Assembly (NCBI RefSeq): GCF_042649585.1
Contig: NZ_JBHRZM010000001.1
Location: 124,001-188,000 of the forward strand
Reading direction: 5' to 3'
Source of the DNA: Helicobacter_F equorum
GTDB taxonomy: Bacteria; Campylobacterota; Campylobacteria; Campylobacterales; Helicobacteraceae
DNA: 64,000 bases
A model generated the notes under the pieces. The model worked only from the letters and a program-made list of their open reading frames with translations, was not told where the DNA came from and did not search any database. Shown here piece after piece: positions 8,510 through 17,342 of this stretch. The translations under genes were made by a program, and so were the position numbers. How positions within the stretch are numbered: the first letter of the stretch is position 1; each line of letters starts with the position of its first letter.

Positions 8510-9562
8510 ATGCAAAAAGATTCTAAGATTTTTGTCGCAGGGCATAGAGGGCTTGTAGGTTCTAGTGTTGTGGAGGTTTTGCAAGATCGTGGTTATACCA
8601 ATCTCATCACACGCACACACCAAGAATTAGATTTGAGTGATTTTAGGGCAGTGGGGGATTTTTTTGAGATACACAAGCCAGAATATGTTGTTTTGGCTGC
8701 TGCCAAAGTTGGGGGTATAGTTGCCAACAATGAATACAGGGCGGATTTTATTTATGAGAATCTCGTTATACAAAACAATGTCATATTTCACGCATACAAA
8801 CACAATGCCAAAAAACTACTTTTTTTAGGAAGCTCTTGTATTTATCCCAAAAACGCTCCACAACCTATTACAGAATCTTCCCTTCTTACAAGTGCATTAG
8901 AATACACCAATGAGCCTTATGCTATCGCAAAAATTGCGGGGTTAAAAATGTGTGAGAGTTTTGCCCTGCAGTATGGGTGCAATTTTTTAAGCGTAATGCC
9001 TACCAATTTGTATGGGAATAATGATAATTTTGATCTCCACACTTCCCATGTTCTCCCAGCACTTTTGCGCAAGATTCATCTTGCTAAACTCCTTTGGTTA
9101 GGCGATAGAGAATCTGTGCAAAAAGATACCAATTTATCGGGTGAGCAATTAGACGCGTTTTTGAAACGCTTTGGTATTAGTGCTCAAAGTGTGCAAATTT
9201 GGGGTAGCGGGAAGCCACGCAGAGAATTTTTACACGCTATTGATATGGCAAAGGCGTGCGTGTATGTGATGGAACATGTAGATTTTAAAGATGTGCGTGG
9301 CAATCAAGATGAAGTGCGCAACACACACATAAATATAGGCTATGGCAGTGATATAAGTATCGCTGATCTTGCGCAAATGATACAACAAATCGTAGGGTTT
9401 AACGGGGAGCTTGTATTTGATACCTCTAAACCTGATGGCACATACCAAAAGCTTATGGATTCAAGCAAGATACAAACATTAGGGTGGCACCCCACAATCG
9501 ATTTAGAATCTGGCATAGCAAGCGTTTATGCGCACTATCTCAAAACCTATGGAGCTAAGTGA
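8510..9562 (+). CDS. fcl: GDP-L-fucose synthase
   Basis: Fcl is an NADPH-dependent epimerase/reductase that turns GDP-4-keto-6-deoxymannose into GDP-L-fucose for surface glycans. The Rossmann motif GHRGLVGS is at 11-18, GSSCIYP at 107-113, and the catalytic Tyr137-x3-Lys141 in YAIAK. At 350 residues it is slightly longer than the family's usual 310-320; the extra part lies around 205-235 (WLGDRESVQKDT onward). I chose the ATG at 8510 because AGAGGG precedes it at good spacing and the NADP-binding strand begins right after; the open frame extends back to 8411. gmd is not in the window. Its stop overlaps proB as TGATG. Confidence 0.93.
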   Translation: MQKDSKIFVAGHRGLVGSSVVEVLQDRGYTNLITRTHQELDLSDFRAVGDFFEIHKPEYVVLAAAKVGGIVANNEYRADFIYENLVIQNNVIFHAYKHNAKKLLFLGSSCIYPKNAPQPITESSLLTSALEYTNEPYAIAKIAGLKMCESFALQYGCNFLSVMPTNLYGNNDNFDLHTSHVLPALLRKIHLAKLLWLGDRESVQKDTNLSGEQLDAFLKRFGISAQSVQIWGSGKPRREFLHAIDMAKACVYVMEHVDFKDVRGNQDEVRNTHINIGYGSDISIADLAQMIQQIVGFNGELVFDTSKPDGTYQKLMDSSKIQTLGWHPTIDLESGIASVYAHYLKTYGAK

Positions 9563-10353
9563 TGAAACCAAGAATCGTCCTAAAGGTGGGAAGTTCAAAC
9601 ATTTCTAATGGCGAAATGATTGATGAAAATAAGCTTGAGGCTATCGCGAAGCTTATTGGCGAATTGCGCACACATTATGATATTTTGCTTGTAAGCTCTG
9701 GTGCGGTGGCAAGTGGCTATACGCGATTAAAAATTGATAAATCTCTTTTATCAAATAAACAAGCTCTTGCAAGTATCGGGCAACCACTGCTTATGCAAAC
9801 ATATCGCACAAAATTTCAGCACTATGGTATAGAGGTTGCACAAATTTTGGTTACCAAAAATAACTTTGATTCACGCACACAAACTAAATGCGCTAAAGAT
9901 TGTATCGATACACTTTTGACACATCAGATTCTGCCTATCATCAATGAAAATGATTCAACAGCACTTACAGAATTTGTCGGCGATAATGATCGCTTGAGTG
10001 CGTATGTAGCGCATTATTTTGATGCACAACTCTTAGTGATTTTAAGTGATATTGATGGATATTTTGACAAAAATCCCACGCTAGATCCTCATGCCAAAAT
10101 CCTCCCACGCGTTACGCACATACACCCTCAAGAATTAGAAGCGCCACACACACCAAATGCAAAATTTGCCACCGGTGGTATTGTGACTAAGCTTATGGCT
10201 GCACATTTTTTGCTAGAGCGTCAAAAATCCATGTTTCTTACCAATGGCAACAAGCTTGATGTGCTTCGCACACTTTTGATAGAGGGTAAACAAATAAGTG
10301 GCACACTTTTTGGGACATTGCCTACTTTGTCTTGTATAATGGATTCTAAATGA
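9562..10353 (+). CDS. proB: Glutamate 5-kinase
   Basis: ProB phosphorylates glutamate in the first step of proline synthesis. The 263-residue protein is a complete amino acid kinase domain: KVGSSNIS near the start, LLVSSGAVASGY, PIINENDS, GDNDRLSAYVA and FATGGIVTK. It lacks the C-terminal PUA domain of the E. coli enzyme, as in other short bacterial versions. The ATG at 9562 shares its A with the fcl stop (TGATG), with GGAG 7 bases before, which indicates translational coupling; an in-frame GTG directly upstream is less likely. proA is not adjacent. Confidence 0.95.
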   Translation: MKPRIVLKVGSSNISNGEMIDENKLEAIAKLIGELRTHYDILLVSSGAVASGYTRLKIDKSLLSNKQALASIGQPLLMQTYRTKFQHYGIEVAQILVTKNNFDSRTQTKCAKDCIDTLLTHQILPIINENDSTALTEFVGDNDRLSAYVAHYFDAQLLVILSDIDGYFDKNPTLDPHAKILPRVTHIHPQELEAPHTPNAKFATGGIVTKLMAAHFLLERQKSMFLTNGNKLDVLRTLLIEGKQISGTLFGTLPTLSCIMDSK

Positions 10354-10363
10354 TTAGGAGAAT

Positions 10364-11314
10364 ATGATAATTATGAGAATCTTACTTGCTGGGACACCTG
10401 CCTTTGCCAAAATTGCTTTTGAATCTCTCTTGCATTTCTCGCATACAGATAATGATACAGAGTCTTTTGCACTTGAAGTTGTTGGTTTGCTTACTCAACC
10501 TGATCGAATCTTTGGGCGTAAAAAAGAGCTAAAAGCCCCTGAAACCAAGGAATTTGTGCGCTCATTGTTCCCAAATATCCCTATTTTTCAACCCCAATAC
10601 ATAGACACGCAAACTATAGAATCTATCAAAGCCCTAAAGCCTGATATGATACTTGTCGTTGCCTTTGGACAAATTTTGCCACAGGCGTTTTTGGATATAG
10701 CACCATGCCTCAATCTTCACGCATCTATTTTGCCAAATTTACGCGGAGCGAGTCCGATTCAAGAAATGATCCTTGCACAACCAAAATTTTTTGGTGTGAG
10801 TGTGATGCAAATGGAATTGGGGTTAGATTGTGGTGCGGTATTGGGTATAGGCTATGTAGAAAATTGTGGAGAGAATCTCTACACTCTTAGCACACGCTTA
10901 GCCCAAAGAGGCGCACAAGTGCTTTGGGGGGTATTAAAGCGTTTGTGCGCACAATCTCTTGTGCCATTGGAACAAAATAATACAGATTCTAGTTATTGCA
11001 CCAAAATCACACGCCAAGATGGATTAATCACACTTAAGAATGCGCAAGAAGTGTATTATAAATACCTTGCGTATTATGGGTGGCCTAGTATTTTTGTAGA
11101 ATCTGGCTTGAAATTTACACATATTTTGGGCTTTGAGGCGCAAGGATTCTATAAAGAGGGAGAAATCATAAAAATCCTTGCAAATAGCGCACTTATAGGG
11201 TGTAAGCAAGGTTATTTAGAGATTGCGAGTGTGCAGCCACCAAACAAAAAAGAAATGCCTATTAATGCTTATCTTGCGGGAGTACGACTCCAAGAGGGAG
11301 CATGTTTGTTGTAA
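10364..11314 (+). CDS. fmt: Methionyl-tRNA formyltransferase
   Basis: Fmt formylates initiator Met-tRNA using 10-formyl-THF. The N-terminal half has the formyltransferase core, with LLAGTPAFA at the start, LTQPDRIFGRKKE, the folate site LNLHASILPNLRGASPI (catalytic Asn and His), and Asp in LGLDCGAVL. The C-terminal half is the tRNA-binding domain. The length, 316 residues, is normal. Two ATGs compete: 10364, with AGGAG only 3 bases away, and 10373, with a 12-base spacing; I kept the first. It follows proB by 10 bases. Confidence 0.95.
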   Translation: MIIMRILLAGTPAFAKIAFESLLHFSHTDNDTESFALEVVGLLTQPDRIFGRKKELKAPETKEFVRSLFPNIPIFQPQYIDTQTIESIKALKPDMILVVAFGQILPQAFLDIAPCLNLHASILPNLRGASPIQEMILAQPKFFGVSVMQMELGLDCGAVLGIGYVENCGENLYTLSTRLAQRGAQVLWGVLKRLCAQSLVPLEQNNTDSSYCTKITRQDGLITLKNAQEVYYKYLAYYGWPSIFVESGLKFTHILGFEAQGFYKEGEIIKILANSALIGCKQGYLEIASVQPPNKKEMPINAYLAGVRLQEGACLL

Positions 11315-11343
11315 CAATTTATGAGATTTAAAGCTTTTTTTGC

Positions 11344-11349
11344 TACAAT
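11344..11349 (+). promoter_or_regulatory. Probable -10 box before secG
   Basis: TACAAT in TGCTACAATCGTGC, 31 bases before the secG start and downstream of fmt. It may start the secG-frr-thrS-infC-rpmI-rplT transcript. Confidence 0.4.
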
Positions 11350-11379
11350 CGTGCTTTATTTGCACATTTTGGAGAGATA

Positions 11380-11772
11380 ATGGCAACTACTTTACTCGTG
11401 ATTCAAATTGTTTTGACATTACTTATTACTATCGTAGTTTTATTACAAAAAAGTTCAAGTATTGGACTTGGCGCATACAGCGGAAGCAATGAAAGTATGT
11501 TTGGGGCAAAGGGTCCTGCAGGATTTTTGGCAAAAGCGACAATGTTTTTGGGATTTTTGTTTCTCATCAACACAATCGCACTTGGTTATATGTACAATCG
11601 TCAAACAAGTGTCGTTGATAGAATCTCTCCTAAAAGCACATCCAATCTCGCACCACTACCAACTGATGAGTCACAAGATATATCAGATTCTAAAGCCTCT
11701 ACACTGCAAGTGCAAGAAGGAGATAATCCTTTTGAGAATACTTCGCCTAGTGCACCAACTAGCATACCATAA
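11380..11772 (+). CDS. secG: Preprotein translocase subunit SecG
   Basis: This 130-residue membrane protein has the two-helix SecG plan. Helix 1 covers about 4-22, then comes the cytoplasmic loop with QKSSSIGLGAYSG and the conserved GPAGFLAKAT, then helix 2 at about 53-70. A long polar tail rich in Ser, Pro and acidic residues follows, as in other epsilonproteobacteria. SecG assists SecYE in protein export. GGAGAG precedes the ATG. It is followed closely by frr, the same order as in H. pylori. Confidence 0.95.
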   Translation: MATTLLVIQIVLTLLITIVVLLQKSSSIGLGAYSGSNESMFGAKGPAGFLAKATMFLGFLFLINTIALGYMYNRQTSVVDRISPKSTSNLAPLPTDESQDISDSKASTLQVQEGDNPFENTSPSAPTSIP

Positions 11773-11799
11773 ACAAAATAAGATTTTTAAGGGAATATA

Positions 11800-12366
11800 A
11801 TGAACGAAGAGATTGCTAAGATTTTACAACATACACAAGAGAATATGGAAAAATCCCTACAAGTGCTAAAGAAAGATTTTTCTTTGCTACGCAGTGGGAG
11901 AGTTTCGAGTGCTATGATAGATTCTATCAAGGCAGATTATTATGGCACACCAACGCCCATTAGCCAAATGGCGTCAATTATGGTGCAAGATGCTTCTACA
12001 ATTCTTGTAACTCCTTGGGATAAAACACTCTTAAAAGACATTGAGCGCGCTTTGCAAGAAGCTAATGTAGGTGCTACGCCAAATAACGACGGAGAAGCAA
12101 TCCGTTTGCATTTCCCTCCGATGACAAAGGAGCAACGCTTAGAAATTGCCAAAGAAGCTAAGGCTATGGCGGAAAAAAGCCGTGTGGCAATACGCAATAT
12201 CCGACAAGACGCAAACAATCATCTTAAAAAGCTTGAAAAAGCTAAAACTATCACAGAAGATGAGAGCAAAAAATCTCAAGATAATGTCCAAAAACTCACC
12301 GATGAATTTATCAAAAAGATTGATGAAGTCTTGAAAAACAAAGAAGATGAAATCCTAAAGGTATAG
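11800..12366 (+). CDS. frr: Ribosome recycling factor
   Basis: RRF splits post-termination ribosomes with EF-G. The 188-residue protein has the tRNA-shaped two-domain pattern: an N-terminal helix with LRSGRVSSAMID, the beta domain with YYGTPTPISQMA and PWDKTLLKDIERAL, then the C-terminal helices with IAKEAKAMAEKSRVAIRNIR and KKIDEVLKNKEDEIL. AAGGGAATATA precedes the ATG. thrS starts 5 bases after its stop, so they are probably co-transcribed. In H. pylori pyrE follows frr; here thrS does. Confidence 0.97.
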   Translation: MNEEIAKILQHTQENMEKSLQVLKKDFSLLRSGRVSSAMIDSIKADYYGTPTPISQMASIMVQDASTILVTPWDKTLLKDIERALQEANVGATPNNDGEAIRLHFPPMTKEQRLEIAKEAKAMAEKSRVAIRNIRQDANNHLKKLEKAKTITEDESKKSQDNVQKLTDEFIKKIDEVLKNKEDEILKV

Positions 12367-12371
12367 GCTTT

Positions 12372-14192
12372 ATGAGTAAAACACTAATAGGTAAAAAAAT
12401 CAATGACCACATTTATGATCTTTGCACAATCGAGCAAAATGCACTTAGTGGCGGTGATCCTATTTATTTTGATAATAGCGAAGATTCTCTAGAGATTATA
12501 CGCCATTCTTGTGCTCACCTTATGGCTCAAGCTATCAAAGCTATGTATCCAGAAGCACAATTTTTTGTCGGTCCTGTGGTGGAAGAGGGGTTTTATTACG
12601 ATTTTAAGGTTATGCATAAAATCGGCGAAGAAGATCTCCCGGCCATAGAATCTAAAATGAGGGAGATAGCCCAAAAAGCCTACCCTATAGAAAAATATAC
12701 AACTACTCGTCTTTTGGCACAACAAAAATTTGCCAATGATAACTTAAAACTTGCAGTGATGAGTAGAATAGAGGGAGATAACTTTAGTTTTTATACACAG
12801 GGAGATTTTGAAGATTTATGTCGAGGACCACATCTTCCAAACACTAAATTTTTGGAGCATTTTAAACTGACAAAAATTGCAGGGGCATATTTGGGCGGAG
12901 ATGAAAATGCTCAAATGCTTACGAGAATTTATGGCATAGCCTTTAGCACCAAAGAAGCCCTAAAAGAGTATCTTTTCCAAATCCAAGAGGCAAAAAAACG
13001 CGACCATAGAAAAATAGGTCAAGAAATGGGTCTTTTTAGCTTTGATGAGGAAATAGGAGCTGGTTTGCCTTTGTGGTTGCCAAAGGGGGCGCGTTTGCGT
13101 CGTAATATCGAGAATCTACTTACCAAAGCCCTTATAGAGCGTGAGTATGAGCCTGTGCGTGGTCCAGAGATTCTCAAAAGTGATGTGTGGAAAAAAAGCG
13201 GTCATTATGAAAATTACAAAGAAAATATGTATTTCACACTTATTGATGATCAAGAATATGGCATAAAACCTATGAATTGTGTGGGGCATATCAAAGTGTA
13301 TCAAAGTAGTCCAAGAAGCTATCGTGAGTTGCCATTGCGACTTTATGAATATGGTGTCGTGCATAGACATGAAAAAAGTGGTGTATTGCATGGGCTTTTG
13401 CGTGTGCGGGAATTTACACAAGATGATGCGCATATATTTTGCACACCGGCACAGATAAAAGATGAGGTGCATAATATTATTGCCTTTACAAAAAATATTA
13501 TGGAACTTTTTGGTTTTAGCTATGAAATGGAATTATCCACGCGCCCTAAAAAATCTATCGGAAGTGATGAGGTTTGGGAGAGTGCGACAGATTCACTCAA
13601 GCAATCTTTGGATCAAAATCACATAAAGTATCGCATTGATGAGGGTGGTGGGGCATTTTATGGACCAAAAATTGATATTAAAATCACCGATGCACTCAAA
13701 CGCAAGTGGCAATGTGGCACTATACAAATCGATATGAATCTTCCAAGTCGCTTTGAATTGAGCTATGCTGATGAGCACAACAGTGCACAAATGCCTGTAA
13801 TGATTCATAGAGCGATTTTAGGGAGTTTTGAGCGATTTATTGCCATTTTGACAGAGCATTTTGCCGGAGAATTTCCGCTTTTTGTCGCACCTACGCAAGT
13901 ATGCCTCATACCTATTGGAGATTCACAAATACCATATGCACAGGCTTTACGTGAGAAAATTATTCAACAAAGCGGAGCATATGCTGAAATTTTGGATAAA
14001 AACGAAACATTAGGCAAAAAGATTAGAATCGCTGAAAAACAGCATACACCTTTGATTGTGGTTTTGGGTGAAAAAGAAGTGGAGAGTAAAATCCTAGCCA
14101 TTAGAGACAGAACTACGCGAGAACAATACACATTGAGTGAGGAAGAATTTATCACAATGCTATATACCAAAATAAGTGAGGTTCGTATTTGA
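12372..14192 (+). CDS. thrS: Threonine-tRNA ligase
   Basis: ThrRS charges tRNA-Thr. The 606 residues contain the editing domain (IRHSCAHLMAQAI, with the HxxxH-type zinc site, and EDLCRGPHLP), the class II catalytic core (KPMNCVGHIKVYQ and RVREFTQDDAHIF, with the zinc-binding Cys/His), RAILGSFERFIAIL, and the C-terminal anticodon-binding domain (FVAPTQVCLIPIG onward). The N-terminal TGS domain of the E. coli enzyme is missing: only about 46 residues precede the editing domain, as in H. pylori. The stop overlaps the infC start by 4 bases. Confidence 0.97.
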   Translation: MSKTLIGKKINDHIYDLCTIEQNALSGGDPIYFDNSEDSLEIIRHSCAHLMAQAIKAMYPEAQFFVGPVVEEGFYYDFKVMHKIGEEDLPAIESKMREIAQKAYPIEKYTTTRLLAQQKFANDNLKLAVMSRIEGDNFSFYTQGDFEDLCRGPHLPNTKFLEHFKLTKIAGAYLGGDENAQMLTRIYGIAFSTKEALKEYLFQIQEAKKRDHRKIGQEMGLFSFDEEIGAGLPLWLPKGARLRRNIENLLTKALIEREYEPVRGPEILKSDVWKKSGHYENYKENMYFTLIDDQEYGIKPMNCVGHIKVYQSSPRSYRELPLRLYEYGVVHRHEKSGVLHGLLRVREFTQDDAHIFCTPAQIKDEVHNIIAFTKNIMELFGFSYEMELSTRPKKSIGSDEVWESATDSLKQSLDQNHIKYRIDEGGGAFYGPKIDIKITDALKRKWQCGTIQIDMNLPSRFELSYADEHNSAQMPVMIHRAILGSFERFIAILTEHFAGEFPLFVAPTQVCLIPIGDSQIPYAQALREKIIQQSGAYAEILDKNETLGKKIRIAEKQHTPLIVVLGEKEVESKILAIRDRTTREQYTLSEEEFITMLYTKISEVRI

Positions 14193-14701
14193 GCAAAGAA
14201 GAAGTATTACTAAATGAGGAGATAAACCTCAAAGAAGTGCGTTGTGTGGGTGATGATGGTCATGTGTATGGTGTGATGAGCTCAAGAGAAGCATTAGAAA
14301 TAGCTCTAAGAGAGGATTTGGATCTTGTGCTTATATCACCCAATGCCAATCCTCCTGTATGCAAGATTATGGATTATGGTAAATTCCGCTATCATCAGGA
14401 AAAACGCCAAAAAGAAGCCAAAAAGAAGCAAAAACAAATTGAGATTAAAGAAATTAAGCTTTCTACACAGATTGCACAAAATGACATTAATTATAAGGTA
14501 AAACACGCTATACAATTTTTAGAATCTGGTAAGCATGTGCGTTTTAAGGTGTTTTTGAAACAACGAGAGTTAAGTATCCCAGATGCAGGTAAAGAAACTC
14601 TCAATAAAATAGCACCGATGCTTGAAGAGGTTGCTGTAGCAGAAAAAGAACCGAAACTTGAGGGACGCTATCTCAATGTTTTATATGTCCCTAAAAAATA
14701 A
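14189..14701 (+). CDS. infC: Translation initiation factor IF-3
   Basis: IF-3 keeps 30S subunits free and proofreads the initiator codon. The 170 residues show the N-domain (NEEINLKEVRCVGDDG, PPVCKIMDYGKFRY), the lysine-rich linker (QKEAKKKQKQIEIKEIKLS) and the C-domain (KHAIQFLESGKHVRFKVFL). The start is TTG at 14189, overlapping the thrS stop (TTGA). A non-ATG start is the known basis of IF-3 self-regulation in bacteria, and the protein aligns with H. pylori IF-3 from this residue. rpmI and rplT follow in the classic order. Confidence 0.96.
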   Translation: MSKEEVLLNEEINLKEVRCVGDDGHVYGVMSSREALEIALREDLDLVLISPNANPPVCKIMDYGKFRYHQEKRQKEAKKKQKQIEIKEIKLSTQIAQNDINYKVKHAIQFLESGKHVRFKVFLKQRELSIPDAGKETLNKIAPMLEEVAVAEKEPKLEGRYLNVLYVPKK

Positions 14702-14728
14702 TAATTAATCTTATGAAAGGAGAATATA

Positions 14729-14923
14729 ATGCCAAAGATGAAAACAAATCGTGGTGCCGCCAAGCGTTTTAAGCTCAAAAAAAATGCCATCAAGCGTGGT
14801 AGTGCTTTTAAAAGTCATATTTTGACAAAAAAAAGCCCAAAACGAAAGGCAAATCTCAACGCACCACACTATGTGCATAAGACCAATGTTGATTCTGTAA
14901 AAAACCTACTTTGTATGGCATAA
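14729..14923 (+). CDS. rpmI: 50S ribosomal protein L35
   Basis: A 64-residue, strongly basic protein of the large subunit. MPKMKTNRGAAKRFK at the start and HILTKKSPKRKANLN in the middle are L35 signatures. AAAGGAGA precedes the ATG. It lies between infC and rplT, the conserved operon order. The 93 bases to rplT contain no gene. Confidence 0.97.
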   Translation: MPKMKTNRGAAKRFKLKKNAIKRGSAFKSHILTKKSPKRKANLNAPHYVHKTNVDSVKNLLCMA

Positions 14924-15016
14924 CACAGAATCTGTAGCTCCCCTAAGCATATGTATGCGACAGGGCAAGGAGAGCCAAAGGCTCACACCTAAAATAATAA
15001 GGTAAAGGAGAGTACT

Positions 15017-15364
15017 ATGAGAGTAAAGACAGGTGTCGTTAGAAGAAGACGACATAAAAAGATTCTAAAATTAGCACGAGGCTTTTATAGTGGTCGTCGC
15101 AAACATTTCAGAAAAGCAAAAGAACAATTAGAGCGCAGTATGTATTATGCTTTCCGTGATAGAAAGCGCAAAAAACGAGATTTTAGGCGTCTATGGATTA
15201 CTCGCATCAATGCAGCTTGTAGAAGTAATGGTGTAAGTTATTCTAAATTTATGTATGCACTCAAACTTGCTAATATCGAGCTTGATAGAAAGGTTTTGGC
15301 TGATATGGCAATGAATGATACGCAAAGCTTCCAAGCAATTCTTAAAAGCACAAAACTTATCTAG
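15017..15364 (+). CDS. rplT: 50S ribosomal protein L20
   Basis: A 115-residue 23S rRNA-binding protein needed early in 50S assembly. The signature parts are VRRRRHKKILKLARGFY at the N-terminus, YAFRDRKRKKRDFRRLWI in the middle and the globular C-terminal part with INAACRSNGVSYSKFM. AAAGGAG precedes the ATG. It is the last gene of the operon, followed at once by a strong terminator. Confidence 0.97.
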   Translation: MRVKTGVVRRRRHKKILKLARGFYSGRRKHFRKAKEQLERSMYYAFRDRKRKKRDFRRLWITRINAACRSNGVSYSKFMYALKLANIELDRKVLADMAMNDTQSFQAILKSTKLI

Positions 15365-15365
15365 T

Positions 15366-15402
15366 AGCACACTGCGGATTTTAAAATCCGCAGTGTGCTT
15401 TA
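15366..15402. terminator. Strong bidirectional terminator between rplT and the NSS transporter gene
   Basis: A perfect 17-bp inverted repeat (AGCACACTGCGGATTTT and its mirror) followed by TTTAT starts one base after the rplT stop. The convergent gene ends at 15415, so it can stop both transcripts. Confidence 0.85.
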
Positions 15403-15414
15403 TATCCGTAATAG

Positions 15415-16752
15415 TTACATATCCTTTATAGCTAATTGTATCATAGCAGCTAAAATTCCTATAGGTGCAATAAATCTTATCACAAAATACCATATTTCAA
15501 AGGCTGTTGCGCGTAGATATCCTTCACACATTGCATATACTTGTGATTTTGGAAGTATCCAACCTACAAAAACACACAAAAATACGCCAGCCAATGGTAG
15601 CATATATGATGCGCTGATATACCCAAACCACTTAAAAAGCGTCTTGCCAAAAAAGCTTAATGTTTCATGATAGCTTGCTACATTACTAAGCAACAATATT
15701 ACACCCAAGCCATATGTAACGCTGATAGTAAGAATATTTGCTTTGGTGCGAGAAAAGCAAAAACGATTAATAAGCCATGCATTGAGTGGTTCTAGCATAG
15801 AAACAGCTGAAGTAATACCAGCAAAAATAAGGGCGAGAAAAAACAAAAAAGCGATAATTTGACCACTTACATCCATATTGGCAAAAATGAGTGGTAGCGA
15901 AATAAATACAAGTCCAGGACCATCATCTGGTGTTGCACCATATCCAAAGATAAAGGTAAAAATTACAAGACCAGCCACAAGACAAAATACAAAGTTAAGA
16001 AGTGCAACAATGAGTGCAGATTTTATAAAATTCCCCTCTTTTGGCATAGATCCTGAATATGTCAAAATCACCCCAACCCCTAGAGATAGGGAAAAAAATG
16101 CCTGTCCTATTGCATCGACAATCACTTGAGGTGTGAGTTTGCTAAAATTTGGAGCAAACAAAAATTTACAAGAAGCCAAAAAAGAGTTTTGACACATCGA
16201 ATACCCTAAAAGTCCCAAAAAAATGATAAGTAACAAAGGCATAAGGATAAGGTTTAAGCGCTCTATACCTTTTTTGACACCTTGCTGCAACACATACGCA
16301 CACAATGCCACAATCACAAAATGCCACCATAGCTGAAGTCCTATTTGTTCATTGGTAAAATGCTCCCAAAGATTTTTTGTAGATTCAAGTGTTGTTGGTA
16401 AGCCTATGAGACTTAATACCATATAATGCATAAGCCACCCTAACACAACGACATAAAAAGAAAAAATAACCAAACCAGAAAATACCATTAAGCCACCATA
16501 TTTGTAGTATTTTTTCCCTTTTGGTGCTAGAGATTCAAAGGTACTAAAACTATCTTGCCTACTTGCTCTACCTAAAATCATTTCTATGATAAACACACTA
16601 AGACCAAATACCAAAAATGCTACAATAAACACTAAGACAAATGCGCCACCACCACTTTCACCCACCATATAAGGAAACTTCCAAACACCACCTAACCCTA
16701 TAGCGCTTCCTGCCACTGCTAAAATAAAACCAATTCTTGAAAAATATGTCAT
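15415..16752 (-). CDS. Sodium-dependent transporter, NSS (SNF) family
   Basis: This is a 445-residue inner-membrane transporter with about 11-12 helices. The first helix carries the substrate and sodium site GFILAVAGSAIGLGGVWKFPY, split here as GFILAVAGSAIGLG and VWKFPY, diagnostic of the NSS/SNF family; helices 6-8 carry FSLSLGVGVILTYSGSM and related Na-site residues. I chose ATG 16752 because GAGGG precedes it; the GTG at 16764 lies inside that Shine-Dalgarno sequence. It starts 20 bases after trpG, in one run trpE-trpG-nss. Some NSS members carry tryptophan or tyrosine, so an aromatic amino acid is a reasonable but unproven substrate. Confidence 0.9.
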   Translation of the reverse strand: MTYFSRIGFILAVAGSAIGLGGVWKFPYMVGESGGGAFVLVFIVAFLVFGLSVFIIEMILGRASRQDSFSTFESLAPKGKKYYKYGGLMVFSGLVIFSFYVVVLGWLMHYMVLSLIGLPTTLESTKNLWEHFTNEQIGLQLWWHFVIVALCAYVLQQGVKKGIERLNLILMPLLLIIFLGLLGYSMCQNSFLASCKFLFAPNFSKLTPQVIVDAIGQAFFSLSLGVGVILTYSGSMPKEGNFIKSALIVALLNFVFCLVAGLVIFTFIFGYGATPDDGPGLVFISLPLIFANMDVSGQIIAFLFFLALIFAGITSAVSMLEPLNAWLINRFCFSRTKANILTISVTYGLGVILLLSNVASYHETLSFFGKTLFKWFGYISASYMLPLAGVFLCVFVGWILPKSQVYAMCEGYLRATAFEIWYFVIRFIAPIGILAAMIQLAIKDM

Positions 16753-16772
16753 CAATACCCTCACTTTTTACT

Positions 16773-17342
16773 TTAACAAGATTCTAAAAGATTGCTAAGT
16801 ATTTTTTTTCCATGAGGTGTCAAGACAGATTCTGGGTGAAACTGCACACCATAGATAGGATATGTTTTGTGTGCTAATGCCATGATCTCGCCATCATCGC
16901 TACTTGCCAATACTTCCAAACATGTAGGGAGTGAATCTCGCATGCTTGCTAAAGAATGGTATCGTGCCACTCGTATTTGTGAGGGCAATCCTCTAAATAA
17001 AGTGTCTTCTTTGTGAATAGTGACGAGTGAAGATTTTCCATGCATAATACTTTTGGCATAACTCACTTCACCCCCAAAAGCTAGAGTGATTGCTTGGTGC
17101 CCCAAACACACGCCAAAAATAGGTATAATCCCCGCACAAAGCTTGATTGCTTCAATGCACACACCTGCATCTTGAGGCTTGCCAGGACCGGGAGAAATAA
17201 CAAGGAGCTTAGGGTTTAGATCTCTAATTGCATTTGCGCTTAACTCATCGTTTCGCACCACACGCACATTATCATAGAGACTTCCCAAAAGTTGATAGAG
17301 GTTGTAAGAGAAACTATCGTAATTATCAATAAGCATAATCAT
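16773..17342 (-). CDS. trpG: Anthranilate synthase glutamine amidotransferase component (TrpG)
   Basis: TrpG releases ammonia from glutamine for TrpE, which makes anthranilate from chorismate. The 189 residues form a class I amidotransferase: MLIDNYDSFSYNL, ISPGPGKP, the nucleophile Cys in IFGVCLGHQAI, and His/Glu in GVQFHPESVL. The start overlaps the trpE stop by 4 bases. Tight pairing with trpE, and a second pabA-type gene at 46 kb, support the anthranilate role rather than the p-aminobenzoate one. Confidence 0.93.
   Translation of the reverse strand: MIMLIDNYDSFSYNLYQLLGSLYDNVRVVRNDELSANAIRDLNPKLLVISPGPGKPQDAGVCIEAIKLCAGIIPIFGVCLGHQAITLAFGGEVSYAKSIMHGKSSLVTIHKEDTLFRGLPSQIRVARYHSLASMRDSLPTCLEVLASSDDGEIMALAHKTYPIYGVQFHPESVLTPHGKKILSNLLESC

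Noticed and set aside
8411..8510. Upstream extension of fcl to 8411
   Set aside because: The extra 33 residues precede the NADP-binding strand, include the likely -10 box, and lack Shine-Dalgarno support.
11462..11800. A second long frame inside secG
   Set aside because: It overlaps secG in another frame, which is the true gene by its two membrane helices and motifs.
13116..13472. A 118-codon frame opposite thrS
   Set aside because: Antisense shadow of a clear ThrRS; Cys/His-rich low-complexity composition.
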